In this document: positions 1 to 8,137 of the stretch, one piece after another
How the letters are laid out: each line of letters starts with the position of its first letter
Numbering within the stretch: position 1 is the first letter of the stretch
DNA from: Rhodocyclaceae bacterium
Lineage (GTDB): Bacteria > Pseudomonadota > Gammaproteobacteria > Burkholderiales > Rhodocyclaceae
Direction: 5' to 3'
Assembly (NCBI GenBank): GCA_023150275.1
Contig: JAKLLG010000002.1
Coordinates: 386,511-450,510, forward strand
Length of the DNA: 64,000 bases
Notes under the pieces: model-generated
What the model was told of the DNA's origin: nothing
Seen by the model: the letters and a program-made list of their open reading frames with translations, nothing else
The model's database searches: none
Program-made: the position numbers and the translations under genes

Positions 1-129
1 CACTCGGAATCGATCCAGCACATGCTCTACGGCGGGCTGGTGATGCCGCTCGCAGTGCTCGGCGCGATGACCTACGTGGCCAAGCGCAACATCAAGCCCG
101 AAGACGACGACCAGCAGGGAGGACACTGA
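1..129 (+). CDS. hybA: HybA hydrogenase ferredoxin-like subunit, C-terminal fragment
   Basis: Only the last 42 codons are inside the window; the gene starts to the left. The visible peptide is a hydrophobic stretch (around MLYGGLVMPLAVLGAMTYVA) followed by a short charged tail ending in EDDDQQGGH. That is the C-terminal membrane anchor expected of HybA, the 16Fe-4S periplasmic electron-transfer subunit that passes electrons from the NiFe catalytic dimer to the integral membrane subunit HybB. The stop is 1 base before the hybB start, as in hybOABC operons. The assignment rests on position and on the tail anchor; the iron-sulfur domains are not visible. Confidence 0.75.
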   Translation, partial: HSESIQHMLYGGLVMPLAVLGAMTYVAKRNIKPEDDDQQGGH

Positions 130-130
130 G

Positions 131-1300
131 ATGGCTGCGAATCATCATGCGCCAGCCCCGGTAGGCGGCAATCTGTTCAATGCGGCAACCTTCATCTGCG
201 GCGTCCTCATTGCCATCATGCTGGCGATCCTCGCCGTGCGTTTCGTGCATGGCCTCGGGGCGGTGACCAACCTCAACGACGGCTACCCGTGGGGCATCTG
301 GGTGGTGGTCGACGTGGTCATCGGCTCGGCCTTCGCCTGCGGCGGCTTCTCGGTGGCGATGCTGGTCTACATCTTCAACAAGGGGCAGTACCACCCGCTG
401 GTGCGGCCGGCCCTGCTGGCCAGCCTGTTCGGCTACACGCTGGCCGGCGTCGGCGTCATCTTCGACCTCGGCCGCTGGTGGAACTTCTGGCACATCTTCG
501 CGCCCGGTTACGCCAACCCGAACTCGGTGATGTTCGAAGTCGCGGTCTGCATCTCGGCGTACATCGTCGTCATGTGGCTGGAATTCTCGCCCGCCTTCTT
601 CGAGAAGTGGGGCATGAAGGATGCCAAGCAGAAGCTGAACAAGGTGCTCTTCTTCCTTGTTGCGCTCGGAACCGTCCTGCCGATGATGCACCAGTCCTCG
701 CTCGGTACGCTGATCGTGGTCATGGGCGTGCAGATCAACCCGCTCTGGCAGACCAACCTGATCCCGCTGCTCTTCCTGCTCACGGCGATCGTCATCGGCT
801 ACGGCGTTGTGCTCTTCGAATCCTGCGTCGCCGCCTCGGCCTACCGGCGCAAGATCGAAACGCACCTGCTTGAACCGATGGCCAAGGTCATGCTCGGCAT
901 GCTCGCGGTCTTCCTCATCGTCCGCTTCGGTGATCTCCTCGTGCGCGGCGCCCTCGGCCATGCCTTCAAGGGTAATGTCGTGGCACTTGCCTTCTGGGTC
1001 GAAATGCTCTGCTTCATCGCCCCGTTCGCGCTGATCGCCTCGGCAGAATCGCGGCGCAGCCCGCAGAAGCTGTTCCTCGCCGGCGTCGCCATCATGCTCG
1101 GCGGCATCTTCATGCGACTGAACGCCTTCCTCATCGGCTACGACACCGGTGTCGGCGTCGATACCGGCTGGCGCTACTTCCCGTCGGTACCCGAACTGAT
1201 GGTCACCATCGGCATGTTCGCGCTTGAGGTTCTCGGTTACATCATCATCACCCGCCGCTTCCCGGTTCTGCCGCGCGAAGACGTGCAGGTTGCCCACTAA
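131..1300 (+). CDS. hybB: HybB, integral membrane cytochrome-b-independent hydrogenase subunit (NrfD family)
   Basis: A 389-residue protein with about ten hydrophobic segments spread over its full length, e.g. FICGVLIAIMLAILAVRF near residue 20 and IPLLFLLTAIVIGYGVVLF near 210. This is the NrfD/PsrC/HybB fold, which transfers electrons from the iron-sulfur subunit to the quinone pool without haem. Length and start suit E. coli HybB (about 390 residues). It begins one base after hybA and is followed 21 bases later by hybC, so all three should be cotranscribed. Cellular site: inner membrane. The family is clear; the direction of hydrogen metabolism (uptake expected) is inferred from the family. 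Confidence 0.92.
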   Translation: MAANHHAPAPVGGNLFNAATFICGVLIAIMLAILAVRFVHGLGAVTNLNDGYPWGIWVVVDVVIGSAFACGGFSVAMLVYIFNKGQYHPLVRPALLASLFGYTLAGVGVIFDLGRWWNFWHIFAPGYANPNSVMFEVAVCISAYIVVMWLEFSPAFFEKWGMKDAKQKLNKVLFFLVALGTVLPMMHQSSLGTLIVVMGVQINPLWQTNLIPLLFLLTAIVIGYGVVLFESCVAASAYRRKIETHLLEPMAKVMLGMLAVFLIVRFGDLLVRGALGHAFKGNVVALAFWVEMLCFIAPFALIASAESRRSPQKLFLAGVAIMLGGIFMRLNAFLIGYDTGVGVDTGWRYFPSVPELMVTIGMFALEVLGYIIITRRFPVLPREDVQVAH

Positions 1301-1321
1301 GGTTTTTCGGAGGTTATAACA

Positions 1322-3034
1322 ATGTCCAAGCGAGTCACGATTGATCCCGTAACCCGTATCGAGGGCCACCTGCGTGTCGACGTCGAAGTTGAAGGCGGCA
1401 AGGTCTCCAAGGCCTGGTCGTCCGGCCAGATGTGGCGCGGCGTCGAGAACATCCTCATCGGCCGCGACCCGCGCGATGCCTGGGCCATTACCCAGCGCAT
1501 CTGCGGCGTGTGCACCACGGTGCATGCGATCGCCTCGGTGCGCGCGGTCGAAAACGCATTGAAAATGGAAATCCCGGTCAATGCCCAGTACATCCGCAAC
1601 CTGATCATCCTGGCGCACGGCCTGCACGATCACATCGTGCATTTCTACCACCTCTCCGCGCTCGACTGGGTCGATGTGGTTTCCGCCACCAAGGCCGACC
1701 CGGCCAAGGCCGCGAGCCTCGCGCAGAGCCTCTCCTCGTGGAGCGGCAACAGCGTGCAGGAATTCAAGAAGGTGCAGGACAAGATCAAGGGCTTCGTCGC
1801 CAGCGGCCAGCTCGGCATCTTCACCAACGGCTACTGGGGCCACCCGGCGATGAAACTGCCGCCGGAAGTGAACCTGCTTGCCGTGGTGCACTACCTGCAG
1901 GCGCTGGAAGTGCAGCGCTACGCGAACAAGATCGTCACCATTCTCGGCTCAAAGTCGCCGCACATCCAGAACGTTGCCGTCGGCGGCGTCGCCAACCCGC
2001 TGGCGCTCGATTCGCAATCGGTGCTCACGGTCGAGCGTCTGCTGGCGGTGAAGGAATGGATCGACAAGCTCGACGACTTCGTGAAGAACGTCTATCTGGT
2101 CGACGTGGCTGCGATCGGCGCCTTCTACGCCGACTGGACCACCTACGGCAAGGGCATCGTCGATTACCTCTCGGTGCCGGACATCCCGCTCGACAGCAAG
2201 GGTACGCAGTTCGCCATGCCCGGCGGCCACATCGCCAATGGCGATGTGTCGACCTTCAAGGCCATCACCAGCTTCAACGACAAGTACTTCACCGATGGCG
2301 TTGCCGAAGCGGTCAAGCACTCGTGGTACGAGTACTCGGGCGGTGACGACAAGGCGCTGCATCCGTACAAGGGCGAGACCAAGGCCAAATACACCGACTT
2401 CCAGGAAAACGGCAAGTACTCCTGGCTCAAGTCGCCGACCTTCTACAACAAGCCGATGCAGGTTGGCCCGCTCGCACACGTTCTGACCATGTTTGCCGCC
2501 GGCCACGCGCCGACGAAGGAATACGCCACCGCCGCGCTCGATCTCGTCTCCAGCATTGCCAAGACCAAGGTCGGCATCGATGCGTTGCATTCGACCATCG
2601 GCCGCCATGCAGCGCGCGCAGTTCGTGCGGCCGTGCTGCAGGACGAACTGGTCAAGCAGTGGGACCTGCTCCTTGCCAACATGGGCAAGGGCGATCTGAA
2701 GACCTTCAACAAGCCGGTGTTCCCGAAGGGTGAACAGGTTGGCGTCGGCTTCCACGAAGCCCCGCGCGGCGTGCTCTCGCACTGGGTTGTCATTGCCGAT
2801 GGCAAGATCAAGAACTACCAGTGCGTTGTGCCCTCCACCTGGAACGCCGCCCCGCGCAACGAGAAGGATGCGCCGGGCGCCTACGAGGCCTGCCTCGTCG
2901 GCAACCCGATCGCCGATCCGGAAAAGCCGTTGGAAGTGCTGCGCACCGTGCATTCGTTCGACCCGTGCATCGCCTGCGCGATCCACGTGATGGATGAAGA
3001 GCACACCGAAATCGTCAAGGTGAAGGCTGCCTGA
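1322..3034 (+). CDS. hybC: HybC, [NiFe]-hydrogenase large (catalytic) subunit precursor
   Basis: A 570-residue catalytic subunit. The N-terminal motif RIEGH lies at residues 12-16, the first Ni-binding pair RICGVC has Cys61 and Cys64, and the C-terminal pair DPCIACAIH has Cys549, Cys552 and His555. The 15 residues after His555 (VMDEEHTEIVKVKAA) form the extension that a dedicated endopeptidase removes once the NiFe(CN)2CO centre is in place. The enzyme oxidises H2 at the periplasmic face after Tat export with the small subunit. Ribosome binding site AGGTTATAAC-type sequence precedes ATG 1322. The gene ends 37 bases before a strong hairpin that separates it from the maturation genes. Confidence 0.97.
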   Translation: MSKRVTIDPVTRIEGHLRVDVEVEGGKVSKAWSSGQMWRGVENILIGRDPRDAWAITQRICGVCTTVHAIASVRAVENALKMEIPVNAQYIRNLIILAHGLHDHIVHFYHLSALDWVDVVSATKADPAKAASLAQSLSSWSGNSVQEFKKVQDKIKGFVASGQLGIFTNGYWGHPAMKLPPEVNLLAVVHYLQALEVQRYANKIVTILGSKSPHIQNVAVGGVANPLALDSQSVLTVERLLAVKEWIDKLDDFVKNVYLVDVAAIGAFYADWTTYGKGIVDYLSVPDIPLDSKGTQFAMPGGHIANGDVSTFKAITSFNDKYFTDGVAEAVKHSWYEYSGGDDKALHPYKGETKAKYTDFQENGKYSWLKSPTFYNKPMQVGPLAHVLTMFAAGHAPTKEYATAALDLVSSIAKTKVGIDALHSTIGRHAARAVRAAVLQDELVKQWDLLLANMGKGDLKTFNKPVFPKGEQVGVGFHEAPRGVLSHWVVIADGKIKNYQCVVPSTWNAAPRNEKDAPGAYEACLVGNPIADPEKPLEVLRTVHSFDPCIACAIHVMDEEHTEIVKVKAA

Positions 3035-3070
3035 TCGAGTTTTGACCTGGCGCAAGGTTGTCTGCCGCTC

Positions 3071-3110
3071 AGGGCGCGAGACTTACCCCCGTCTCGCGCC
3101 CTCTTTTTTT
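3071..3110 (+). terminator. Rho-independent terminator or 3'-stabilising hairpin after hybC
   Basis: A perfect 12-bp stem (3071-3082 pairing with 3091-3102, AGGGCGCGAGAC / GTCTCGCGCCCT) with an 8-base loop, followed by C and seven T residues (3104-3110). This is among the best intrinsic terminator signals in the window. It lies inside the apparent hyb operon, between structural and maturation genes, with the hybD start only 11 bases further on, so it may partly terminate or protect the structural mRNA. Confidence 0.9.
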
Positions 3111-3120
3111 GAAGGATCCC

Positions 3121-3600
3121 ATGAAAATCGTTGTGCTCGGCGTTGGCAACACGCTGCTGGAAGATGAAGGCATTGGCGTCCGTGCCGTCGAGGAACTGCA
3201 GCACCGCTACACGCTGCCGCCGGATGTGCAGGTGATCGACGGCGGCACTGCCGGCATGGAACTGCTCGAATCGCTGGAAGATGCCGACAAGCTCATCATC
3301 GTCGACTGCGTGCGCGTCAATCAGCCACCGGCCACGGTGATCCGCCGCATCGACGACGAAGTGCCCGCCTTCTTCCGCACCAAGATCTCGCCGCACCAGA
3401 TCGGCATTTCCGACGTGCTTGCCGCGCTGCAATTGCGCGATCGCTTCCCGAAACATCTCGCGCTGATCGGCATTCAGCCGAAGAGTCTGGAAACCGGTAT
3501 CGAACTCACGCCCGAAATTGCCGCGACGATGCCGCAGGTGCTGGCCATGATGGTCGAAGAACTCACCAACTTCGGCGTCGTCGTCACGGAGAAAGCCTGA
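3121..3600 (+). CDS. hybD: HybD, hydrogenase maturation endopeptidase
   Basis: A 159-residue protease of the HyaD/HybD/HoxM family. It checks that nickel has been inserted and then cleaves the C-terminal extension of HybC after His555. The start at 3121 is chosen because GAAGGAT precedes it at good spacing and it gives the family-typical MKIVVLGVGNTLLEDEGIGV. An upstream in-frame start at 3058 would begin inside the terminator hairpin. The three nickel-sensing residues known from E. coli HybD (Glu16, Asp62, His93) are matched by Glu16, Asp62 and His92. The last base of its stop codon is shared with the hypC start. Confidence 0.94.
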   Translation: MKIVVLGVGNTLLEDEGIGVRAVEELQHRYTLPPDVQVIDGGTAGMELLESLEDADKLIIVDCVRVNQPPATVIRRIDDEVPAFFRTKISPHQIGISDVLAALQLRDRFPKHLALIGIQPKSLETGIELTPEIAATMPQVLAMMVEELTNFGVVVTEKA

Positions 3601-3887
3601 TGTGTCTCTCGATTCCGATGCGCGTTGTCGAATGGGATGACGACGAAGGCAACTTCGCCTGGGTCGAGCGCGGCGAGGGCGACATGCTGCGCCGCGAACG
3701 GGTGAACATGATGCTCATCGGCCCGCAGGAAGTGGGCACCTGGATACTCGCGTCCCTCGGCCTCGGCAAGGAAATCGTCGACGAAGAAAACCGCCTGCTG
3801 ATCGAAGATGCGCTCGCTGCGCTCGATGAATCGCTGCACGGCGATTACGACGCCAGCCAGCACTTCGCCGATCTCTCGCGGCACTGA
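3600..3887 (+). CDS. HypC/HybG/HupF-family hydrogenase maturation chaperone
   Basis: A 95-residue protein starting MCLSIPMRVVEW. The N-terminal Cys2 in the MCxxP signature carries the Fe(CN)2CO group together with HypD and delivers it to the large-subunit precursor. The protein is somewhat longer than E. coli HypC (90) and has the acidic C-terminal helix of HupF/HybG proteins. It overlaps the hybD stop (TGATG-type junction), so translation is probably coupled, and placement suggests it serves HybC specifically. A general hypC would be expected near hypABDEF elsewhere in the genome. Whether this is HypC, HybG or HupF by orthology cannot be settled by eye. Confidence 0.88.
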   Translation: MCLSIPMRVVEWDDDEGNFAWVERGEGDMLRRERVNMMLIGPQEVGTWILASLGLGKEIVDEENRLLIEDALAALDESLHGDYDASQHFADLSRH

Positions 3888-3897
3888 CGCGCACACC

Positions 3898-4488
3898 ATG
3901 AGTGAACGCGTTCGCAAGCCGCTGTTCACGGCGGCCCGGCCGGCCGAGGCCGCCACCGTCTACCTTGATGACCCGACGGCGGCGCTGGAGGCGCACTACC
4001 GCCGCGTCTGGGAAACCAGCATGCACGACATGCCCTTCGTGAATCCCGCGCTCGCGGTCGCCGCGATCGGTTTTCGCCAGCACGCCGGCGACTGGGTTGG
4101 CGCGATCGTCACCCCTTGGTTCCTCAACCTCTTCGTGCTGCCCGGTGGCGGCACGCTATGGACCGATCTCGCCTCCGGCGACCGCGTGCGCATCGCCTTC
4201 CCCGTGGGCGAACTCGAATTCATCGCCGACTACGACCCCGGCAGCTCGCTGCCCGCCTTTCAATACTGCCCGCTGTTTGCCCCGGTCAGCCAGTTCGCTA
4301 CGCAGGAAACGGCAGTGGCAGCCGCGGAATCGGCGCTGACGGCGCTGTTCACGGCGCCGGTAGTGGAGGTAGAAGCTGAGACCGTAGCGGTGGCAGAGGC
4401 GCAACCCGAATCGCCTCCGCCCGAATACGAGCGCGATGCTGTGCCGTCACGGCGGGCGTTCTTCCGCAGGGTGGCCGGGCAGAAGTGA
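3898..4488 (+). CDS. hybE: HybE-family [NiFe]-hydrogenase assembly chaperone with C-terminal twin-arginine-like motif
   Basis: A 196-residue HybE/HupJ-type protein. The conserved core includes the PWFLNLFVLPGG segment near residues 67-78 and the FPVGELEFIADYD stretch near 101-113. E. coli HybE binds the Tat signal peptide of the small subunit HybO and holds back export until the cofactor is in place. This copy carries an extra low-complexity acidic/Ala-Val region after about residue 145 and ends SRRAFFRRVAGQK, which looks like the twin-arginine consensus SRRxFLK. Start ATG 3898 lies 10 bases after hypC. Family assignment is firm; the role of the tail is unknown. Confidence 0.88.
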   Translation: MSERVRKPLFTAARPAEAATVYLDDPTAALEAHYRRVWETSMHDMPFVNPALAVAAIGFRQHAGDWVGAIVTPWFLNLFVLPGGGTLWTDLASGDRVRIAFPVGELEFIADYDPGSSLPAFQYCPLFAPVSQFATQETAVAAAESALTALFTAPVVEVEAETVAVAEAQPESPPPEYERDAVPSRRAFFRRVAGQK

Positions 4489-4573
4489 TGGGGGGTGAGG
4501 TAGGCGAGTTATCGGTCGTATGTGGAGCTCAATATATGGCCGATCAGCAGCCCCCAGGAACCTACCCAATAGC

Positions 4574-4602
4574 CTGACCACGCAGCCAAGGTCAGCTATC
4601 AT
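4574..4602 (+). promoter_or_regulatory. Putative sigma-70 promoter of greB
   Basis: CTGACC (4574-4579) and TATCAT (4597-4602) are separated by 17 bases and sit 28 bases upstream of the greB ATG. An inverted pair CTGACC / GGTCAG (4590-4595) overlaps the spacer. The match is by eye and no start site is known. Confidence 0.5.
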
Positions 4603-4630
4603 TGCCGCCTTTCCCCGGCGACACGCAGCG

Positions 4631-5194
4631 ATGAGCAAAGCCTTTACCCGCGAAACCGACAACGACGATGATGAAGAGGTCTCCCCCGGCCTGCAGTTGC
4701 CGCAGGGGGTGAAGAATTACATCTCGCCGGCGGGGCATGCCCGGCTGAAGGCCGAGCTCGACCACCTGCTGCGCGTTGAGCGCCCGCATGTCGTTGAGAT
4801 CGTCGCTTGGGCGGCGTCGAACGGCGACCGCTCCGAGAATGGCGACTACATCTACGGCAAGCGGCGCCTGCGCGAGATCGATCGGCGCATCCGCTTCCTG
4901 ACCAAGCGGCTCGACATCGCCGAGATCGTCGATCCGCTCAGGCAGCCGAACCGGGATCAGGTCTTCTTCGGGGCGACCGTGACCATCTGCGATCTCGACG
5001 GCGCGGAAAACACCTACACCATCGTCGGCGTCGACGAGACCGATCTCAGTCGCGGCCACATCAGCTGGGTGTCGCCGCTGGCGCGGGCACTGATCAAGGC
5101 GAAGGAGGGGGATTCCGTCCGCTTCCAGAGCCCCGCCGGCATTCGCGAGATCGACATCGTCGCGGTCGAATACAAGGCCATCGAAGGGGCTTGA
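4631..5194 (+). CDS. greB: Transcription elongation factor GreB
   Basis: A 187-residue Gre factor. It enters the secondary channel of RNA polymerase and stimulates cleavage of backtracked transcripts. The N-terminal coiled coil (about residues 35-105) carries the tip acidic pair in the NGDRSENGDYIYGKRRLREID region, where YIYGKRRLREID is the GreB hallmark. The C-terminal FKBP-like domain follows (about 110-185). It is longer than E. coli GreB (158) because of a 30-residue acidic N-terminal leader. An in-frame upstream start at 4520 would run through the promoter, so ATG 4631 is preferred. The stop codon overlaps the -35 box of the htpG promoter. Confidence 0.94.
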   Translation: MSKAFTRETDNDDDEEVSPGLQLPQGVKNYISPAGHARLKAELDHLLRVERPHVVEIVAWAASNGDRSENGDYIYGKRRLREIDRRIRFLTKRLDIAEIVDPLRQPNRDQVFFGATVTICDLDGAENTYTIVGVDETDLSRGHISWVSPLARALIKAKEGDSVRFQSPAGIREIDIVAVEYKAIEGA

Positions 5195-5217
5195 AATTCG
5201 GCCGAATGGCCCCATCT
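5190..5217 (+). promoter_or_regulatory. Sigma-32 heat-shock promoter of htpG
   Basis: CTTGAAA (5190-5196), a 13-base spacer, and CCCCATCT (5210-5217) match the RpoH consensus CTTGAAA-N13-17-CCCCATNT in every defined position. The element lies 35 bases upstream of the htpG start, and its -35 box includes the greB stop codon, so htpG is induced separately from greB. Confidence 0.9.
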
Positions 5218-5251
5218 CCGGCAGGTCATTGAACCAAAACGGAGTTTTTGC

Positions 5252-7147
5252 ATGGGCGCGACCAAGGAAACCCTCGGCTTTCAGGCTGAAGTGAAGCAAC
5301 TGCTTCACCTGATGATTCATTCGCTGTACTCGAACAAGGAAATCTTCCTCCGCGAGTTGATTTCCAACGCGTCCGACGCCTGCGACAAGCTGCGCTTCGA
5401 GGCGCTCGACAACGCCGGGCTCTACGAGAGCGATTCCGAACTGAAGATTCGCGTCGCCTACGACAAGGACGCGCGCACGATCACCATTTCCGACAACGGC
5501 ATCGGCCTCTCCCGCGAGGAAGCCGTGGCCCACCTCGGCACCATCGCCAAGTCCGGCACACGCGAGTTCTTCTCTGCGCTGACCGGCGACCAGGCGAAGG
5601 ATGCGCACCTGATCGGCCAGTTCGGCGTCGGCTTCTACTCGTCGTTCATCGTTGCTGACAAGGTGACGGTGATTTCGCGCCGCGCCGGCCAGAACAAGGA
5701 CCAGGCGATCCGCTGGGAGTCGGCCGGCGAGGGCGATTTCTCGATCGAGATGGTGGAGAAGGAGGGGCGTGGCACTGACGTGATCCTGCACCTGCGCGAC
5801 GGGGAAGATGAATTCCTCGGCGGGTGGAAGCTGAAGAGCATCCTCAAGAAATACTCCGACCACATCACGCTGCCGATCCTGATGAAGAAGGAAGAGTGGA
5901 AGGACGGCGAGCAGGTCAAGACCGATGAAGATGAGACCGTGAACCAGGCCAGCGCGCTGTGGGCGCGGCCGAAATCGGAGATCAGCGAGGAACAGTACAA
6001 GGAGTTCTACAAGCACGTCGCGCACGACTTCGAGGACCCGCTGGCCTGGACGCACGCCCGCGTCGAGGGCAAGCAGGAATATACGCAGCTGCTCTACATT
6101 CCGGCCCGTGCGCCGTTCGACATGTTCGAGCGCGGCGCCCGCCACGGCGTGAAGCTCTATGTGAAGCGCGTCTTCATCATGGACGACGCCGAGCAGCTGA
6201 TGCCGCTCTACCTGCGCTTCGTGCGCGGGGTGGTCGATTCGGCCGACCTGCCGCTCAACGTTTCGCGCGAGATCCTGCAGCAGAGCAAGGACATCGACAC
6301 GATCAAGGGCGGCTGCGTGAAGAAGGTGCTCGGCATGATCGAGGACATGGCCGGGAACGATGCCGAGAAGTTCGCGACGTTCTGGAGCCAGTTCGGTCAG
6401 GTTCTGAAAGAAGGCGTCGGCGAAGACCACGCCAACAAGGAGCGCATCGCCAAGCTCTTGCGCTTCGCTTCGACCAAGGCCGACACCACCGACGAAACCG
6501 TGTCGCTGGCCGACTACGTGTCGCGCATGAAGGACGGCCAGGACAAGATCTACTACGTCACCGCCGAGACCTTCACCGCGGCCAAGAACAGCCCGCACCT
6601 CGAAATCTTCCGCAAGAAGGGCATCGAAGTGCTGCTGCTCTCCGAGCGCGTCGATGAATGGGTGGTCGGCAGCCTGACCGAGTTCGACGGCAAGCAGCTG
6701 CAGTCGGTGGCCAAGGGCGGCCTCGACCTCGGCTCGCTCGAAGACGAAGCCGAGAAGAAGGAAGCCGAGAAGGCCGCCGACGAGTACAAGGAATTGATCG
6801 AGAAGATCAAGACGGAACTCGGCGACAAGGTGAAGGATGTGCGCGTCACGCACCGCCTGACCGATTCGCCATCGTGCATCGTCGCCGATGAGCACGATCT
6901 CGGTGGCAACCTGGCGCGCATCCTCAAGGCCGCCGGCCAGAAGGCGCCGTCGTCGAAGCCGATCCTCGAAATCAACCCGAACCACCTCGCCGTGCAGCGG
7001 CTGAAGTACGAGGAAACCCGTTTCTCGGACTGGGCCAACCTGCTGCTCGAGCAGGCGACGCTGGCCGAAGGCGGCACGCTGGAAGATCCGGCCGGTTTCG
7101 TCAAGCGCATCAACGACCTGATGCTGGCGTTGTCGGCAGGCAAGTAA
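5252..7147 (+). CDS. htpG: Molecular chaperone HtpG (Hsp90)
   Basis: A 631-residue bacterial Hsp90. The N-terminal GHKL ATPase domain (1-220) has [15 protein letters not shown] (catalytic Glu and Mg-binding Asn), DNGIGL and [11 protein letters not shown]. The middle domain follows, with the catalytic-arginine region [11 protein letters not shown] near residue 336. The C-terminal dimerisation domain ends in LMLALSAGK. Length matches E. coli HtpG (624). The cytosolic, stress-induced protein has its own sigma-32 promoter just upstream, and a hairpin downstream closes the unit. No anomalies were noticed. Confidence 0.98.
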   Translation: MGATKETLGFQAEVKQLLHLMIHSLYSNKEIFLRELISNASDACDKLRFEALDNAGLYESDSELKIRVAYDKDARTITISDNGIGLSREEAVAHLGTIAKSGTREFFSALTGDQAKDAHLIGQFGVGFYSSFIVADKVTVISRRAGQNKDQAIRWESAGEGDFSIEMVEKEGRGTDVILHLRDGEDEFLGGWKLKSILKKYSDHITLPILMKKEEWKDGEQVKTDEDETVNQASALWARPKSEISEEQYKEFYKHVAHDFEDPLAWTHARVEGKQEYTQLLYIPARAPFDMFERGARHGVKLYVKRVFIMDDAEQLMPLYLRFVRGVVDSADLPLNVSREILQQSKDIDTIKGGCVKKVLGMIEDMAGNDAEKFATFWSQFGQVLKEGVGEDHANKERIAKLLRFASTKADTTDETVSLADYVSRMKDGQDKIYYVTAETFTAAKNSPHLEIFRKKGIEVLLLSERVDEWVVGSLTEFDGKQLQSVAKGGLDLGSLEDEAEKKEAEKAADEYKELIEKIKTELGDKVKDVRVTHRLTDSPSCIVADEHDLGGNLARILKAAGQKAPSSKPILEINPNHLAVQRLKYEETRFSDWANLLLEQATLAEGGTLEDPAGFVKRINDLMLALSAGK

Positions 7148-7172
7148 GTCACCGTCAGACCTGCGTGGCACC

Positions 7173-7198
7173 GGGGGCTCCGGGTATCCGGAACCCCC
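7173..7198 (+). terminator. Probable terminator hairpin after htpG
   Basis: An 11-bp stem with one C-A mismatch (7173-7183 with 7188-7198) and a GTAT loop lies 26 bases after the htpG stop. The downstream tract GCTTGCTTTTGC is only partly T-rich, so the strength of termination is uncertain. Confidence 0.5.
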
Positions 7199-7315
7199 GC
7201 TTGCTTTTGCGAGGGCGGGCCATGCTCTCCCCCGAGCCTGTGCCTTGCGGAACGCTGACGCCGCTTCGGCAGTCGCGCGGCCGCCACCTTTATCCCTCTT
7301 GCAGAAAGACCCGGA

Positions 7316-8137
7316 ATGATCCTGCAACACCCGCCCGGCGGCTTTTCGAGTTCGCGGCTGGTCCGTCTTCTCGCCAGCTTTGGCGCCGGCTCGGTTGCTG
7401 GCGGCGGACAGCGGCTGGCATCGCGGGTCGGCGGCTGGCTGGATCTCTCCGCTGCGATTTCACTTTCCGCCGCGCTCGGTGTACCCGGTGCGGCAAAGGT
7501 GGTGGCGGCTCCGGCAGCGCCCGTATCGCCGGTGGAGATGCAGAAAGCGCTGCTCCGTGTGCGGACGGAGTTTGCCGATGCGATTGTCGTCGGAAGCCTT
7601 GTGCGTCCTGGAAAACAGCGCATCCGTCTGCCGGACGTCGCATTCGTGACAGCGCCAGATGCGCCAGCGAGCTTTACACCGTATCACCGCTACTACCTTG
7701 CGATGCAGGGCGAGATGGAGAAGAGCATCGCCCTGCTGCGTGCCAGTGCCCGGCAGGCCCTGGCGACAATCTCGCCGGCTGCGGCCTCGCTGGCTGCACT
7801 CGATGCTGCGCTGGAGACGGCGCTGGCCGAGCGCGAGCGGGCGCTGCTTGCCAACGTGCCGCCGCTGCTGGCCGATCGTTTCCAGTCCCTGCAGGGCGAT
7901 ACGGTGGATGGCCGCTTCCGCGAGGTGTTGCGCGAGGTTCTGCTCGCCGAACTGGAAATGCGGCTGCTGCCGGTTTCCGGTCTGGTCGGCGCGCTTGCGC
8001 AGCATGCTGCCGTGGCCAGGGATTCGGCTGGCAGCGTTGTGCAGCCAATGGAGCGAAGCCAAACGAAGCACACGATTGCGAACGCAGGCGCACCCAACAA
8101 GACAACATCGAATAGAAAGGCCCGCAGCAACCCATGA
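7316..8137 (+). CDS. DUF3348-family protein, first gene of a four-gene motor-like operon
   Basis: A 273-residue protein recognised as DUF3348 by the N-terminal pattern SSRLVRLLASFG...LASRVGGWLDLSAAISLSAAL and by its place before DUF802, OmpA and DUF2894 genes. No signal peptide is evident; the N-terminus is amphipathic with small residues, and the rest looks helical and cytoplasmic, rich in Ala, Leu and Arg, ending in a basic Ser/Asn/Lys tail. No enzymatic motif was seen. Its stop shares an ATGA junction with the next start, so translation is likely coupled. The function is unknown in the family; a cytoplasmic partner of the membrane motor encoded next is inferred from context only. Confidence 0.82.
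   Translation: MILQHPPGGFSSSRLVRLLASFGAGSVAGGGQRLASRVGGWLDLSAAISLSAALGVPGAAKVVAAPAAPVSPVEMQKALLRVRTEFADAIVVGSLVRPGKQRIRLPDVAFVTAPDAPASFTPYHRYYLAMQGEMEKSIALLRASARQALATISPAAASLAALDAALETALAERERALLANVPPLLADRFQSLQGDTVDGRFREVLREVLLAELEMRLLPVSGLVGALAQHAAVARDSAGSVVQPMERSQTKHTIANAGAPNKTTSNRKARSNP

Noticed and set aside
3058..3120. Upstream start of hybD
   Set aside because: It would place coding sequence within the terminator hairpin and adds residues not seen in the family.
4592..7330. 912-codon antisense ORF opposite greB and htpG, and similar long antisense ORFs (92-1891, 12156-13928, 19431-21260, 23798-25753, 25802-27811, 42224-43972, 60717-62798)
   Set aside because: Each lies fully opposite a well-recognised gene. 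High-GC codon bias leaves the opposite strand free of stops; the translations are rich in Arg, His, Asp and Val and match no family.
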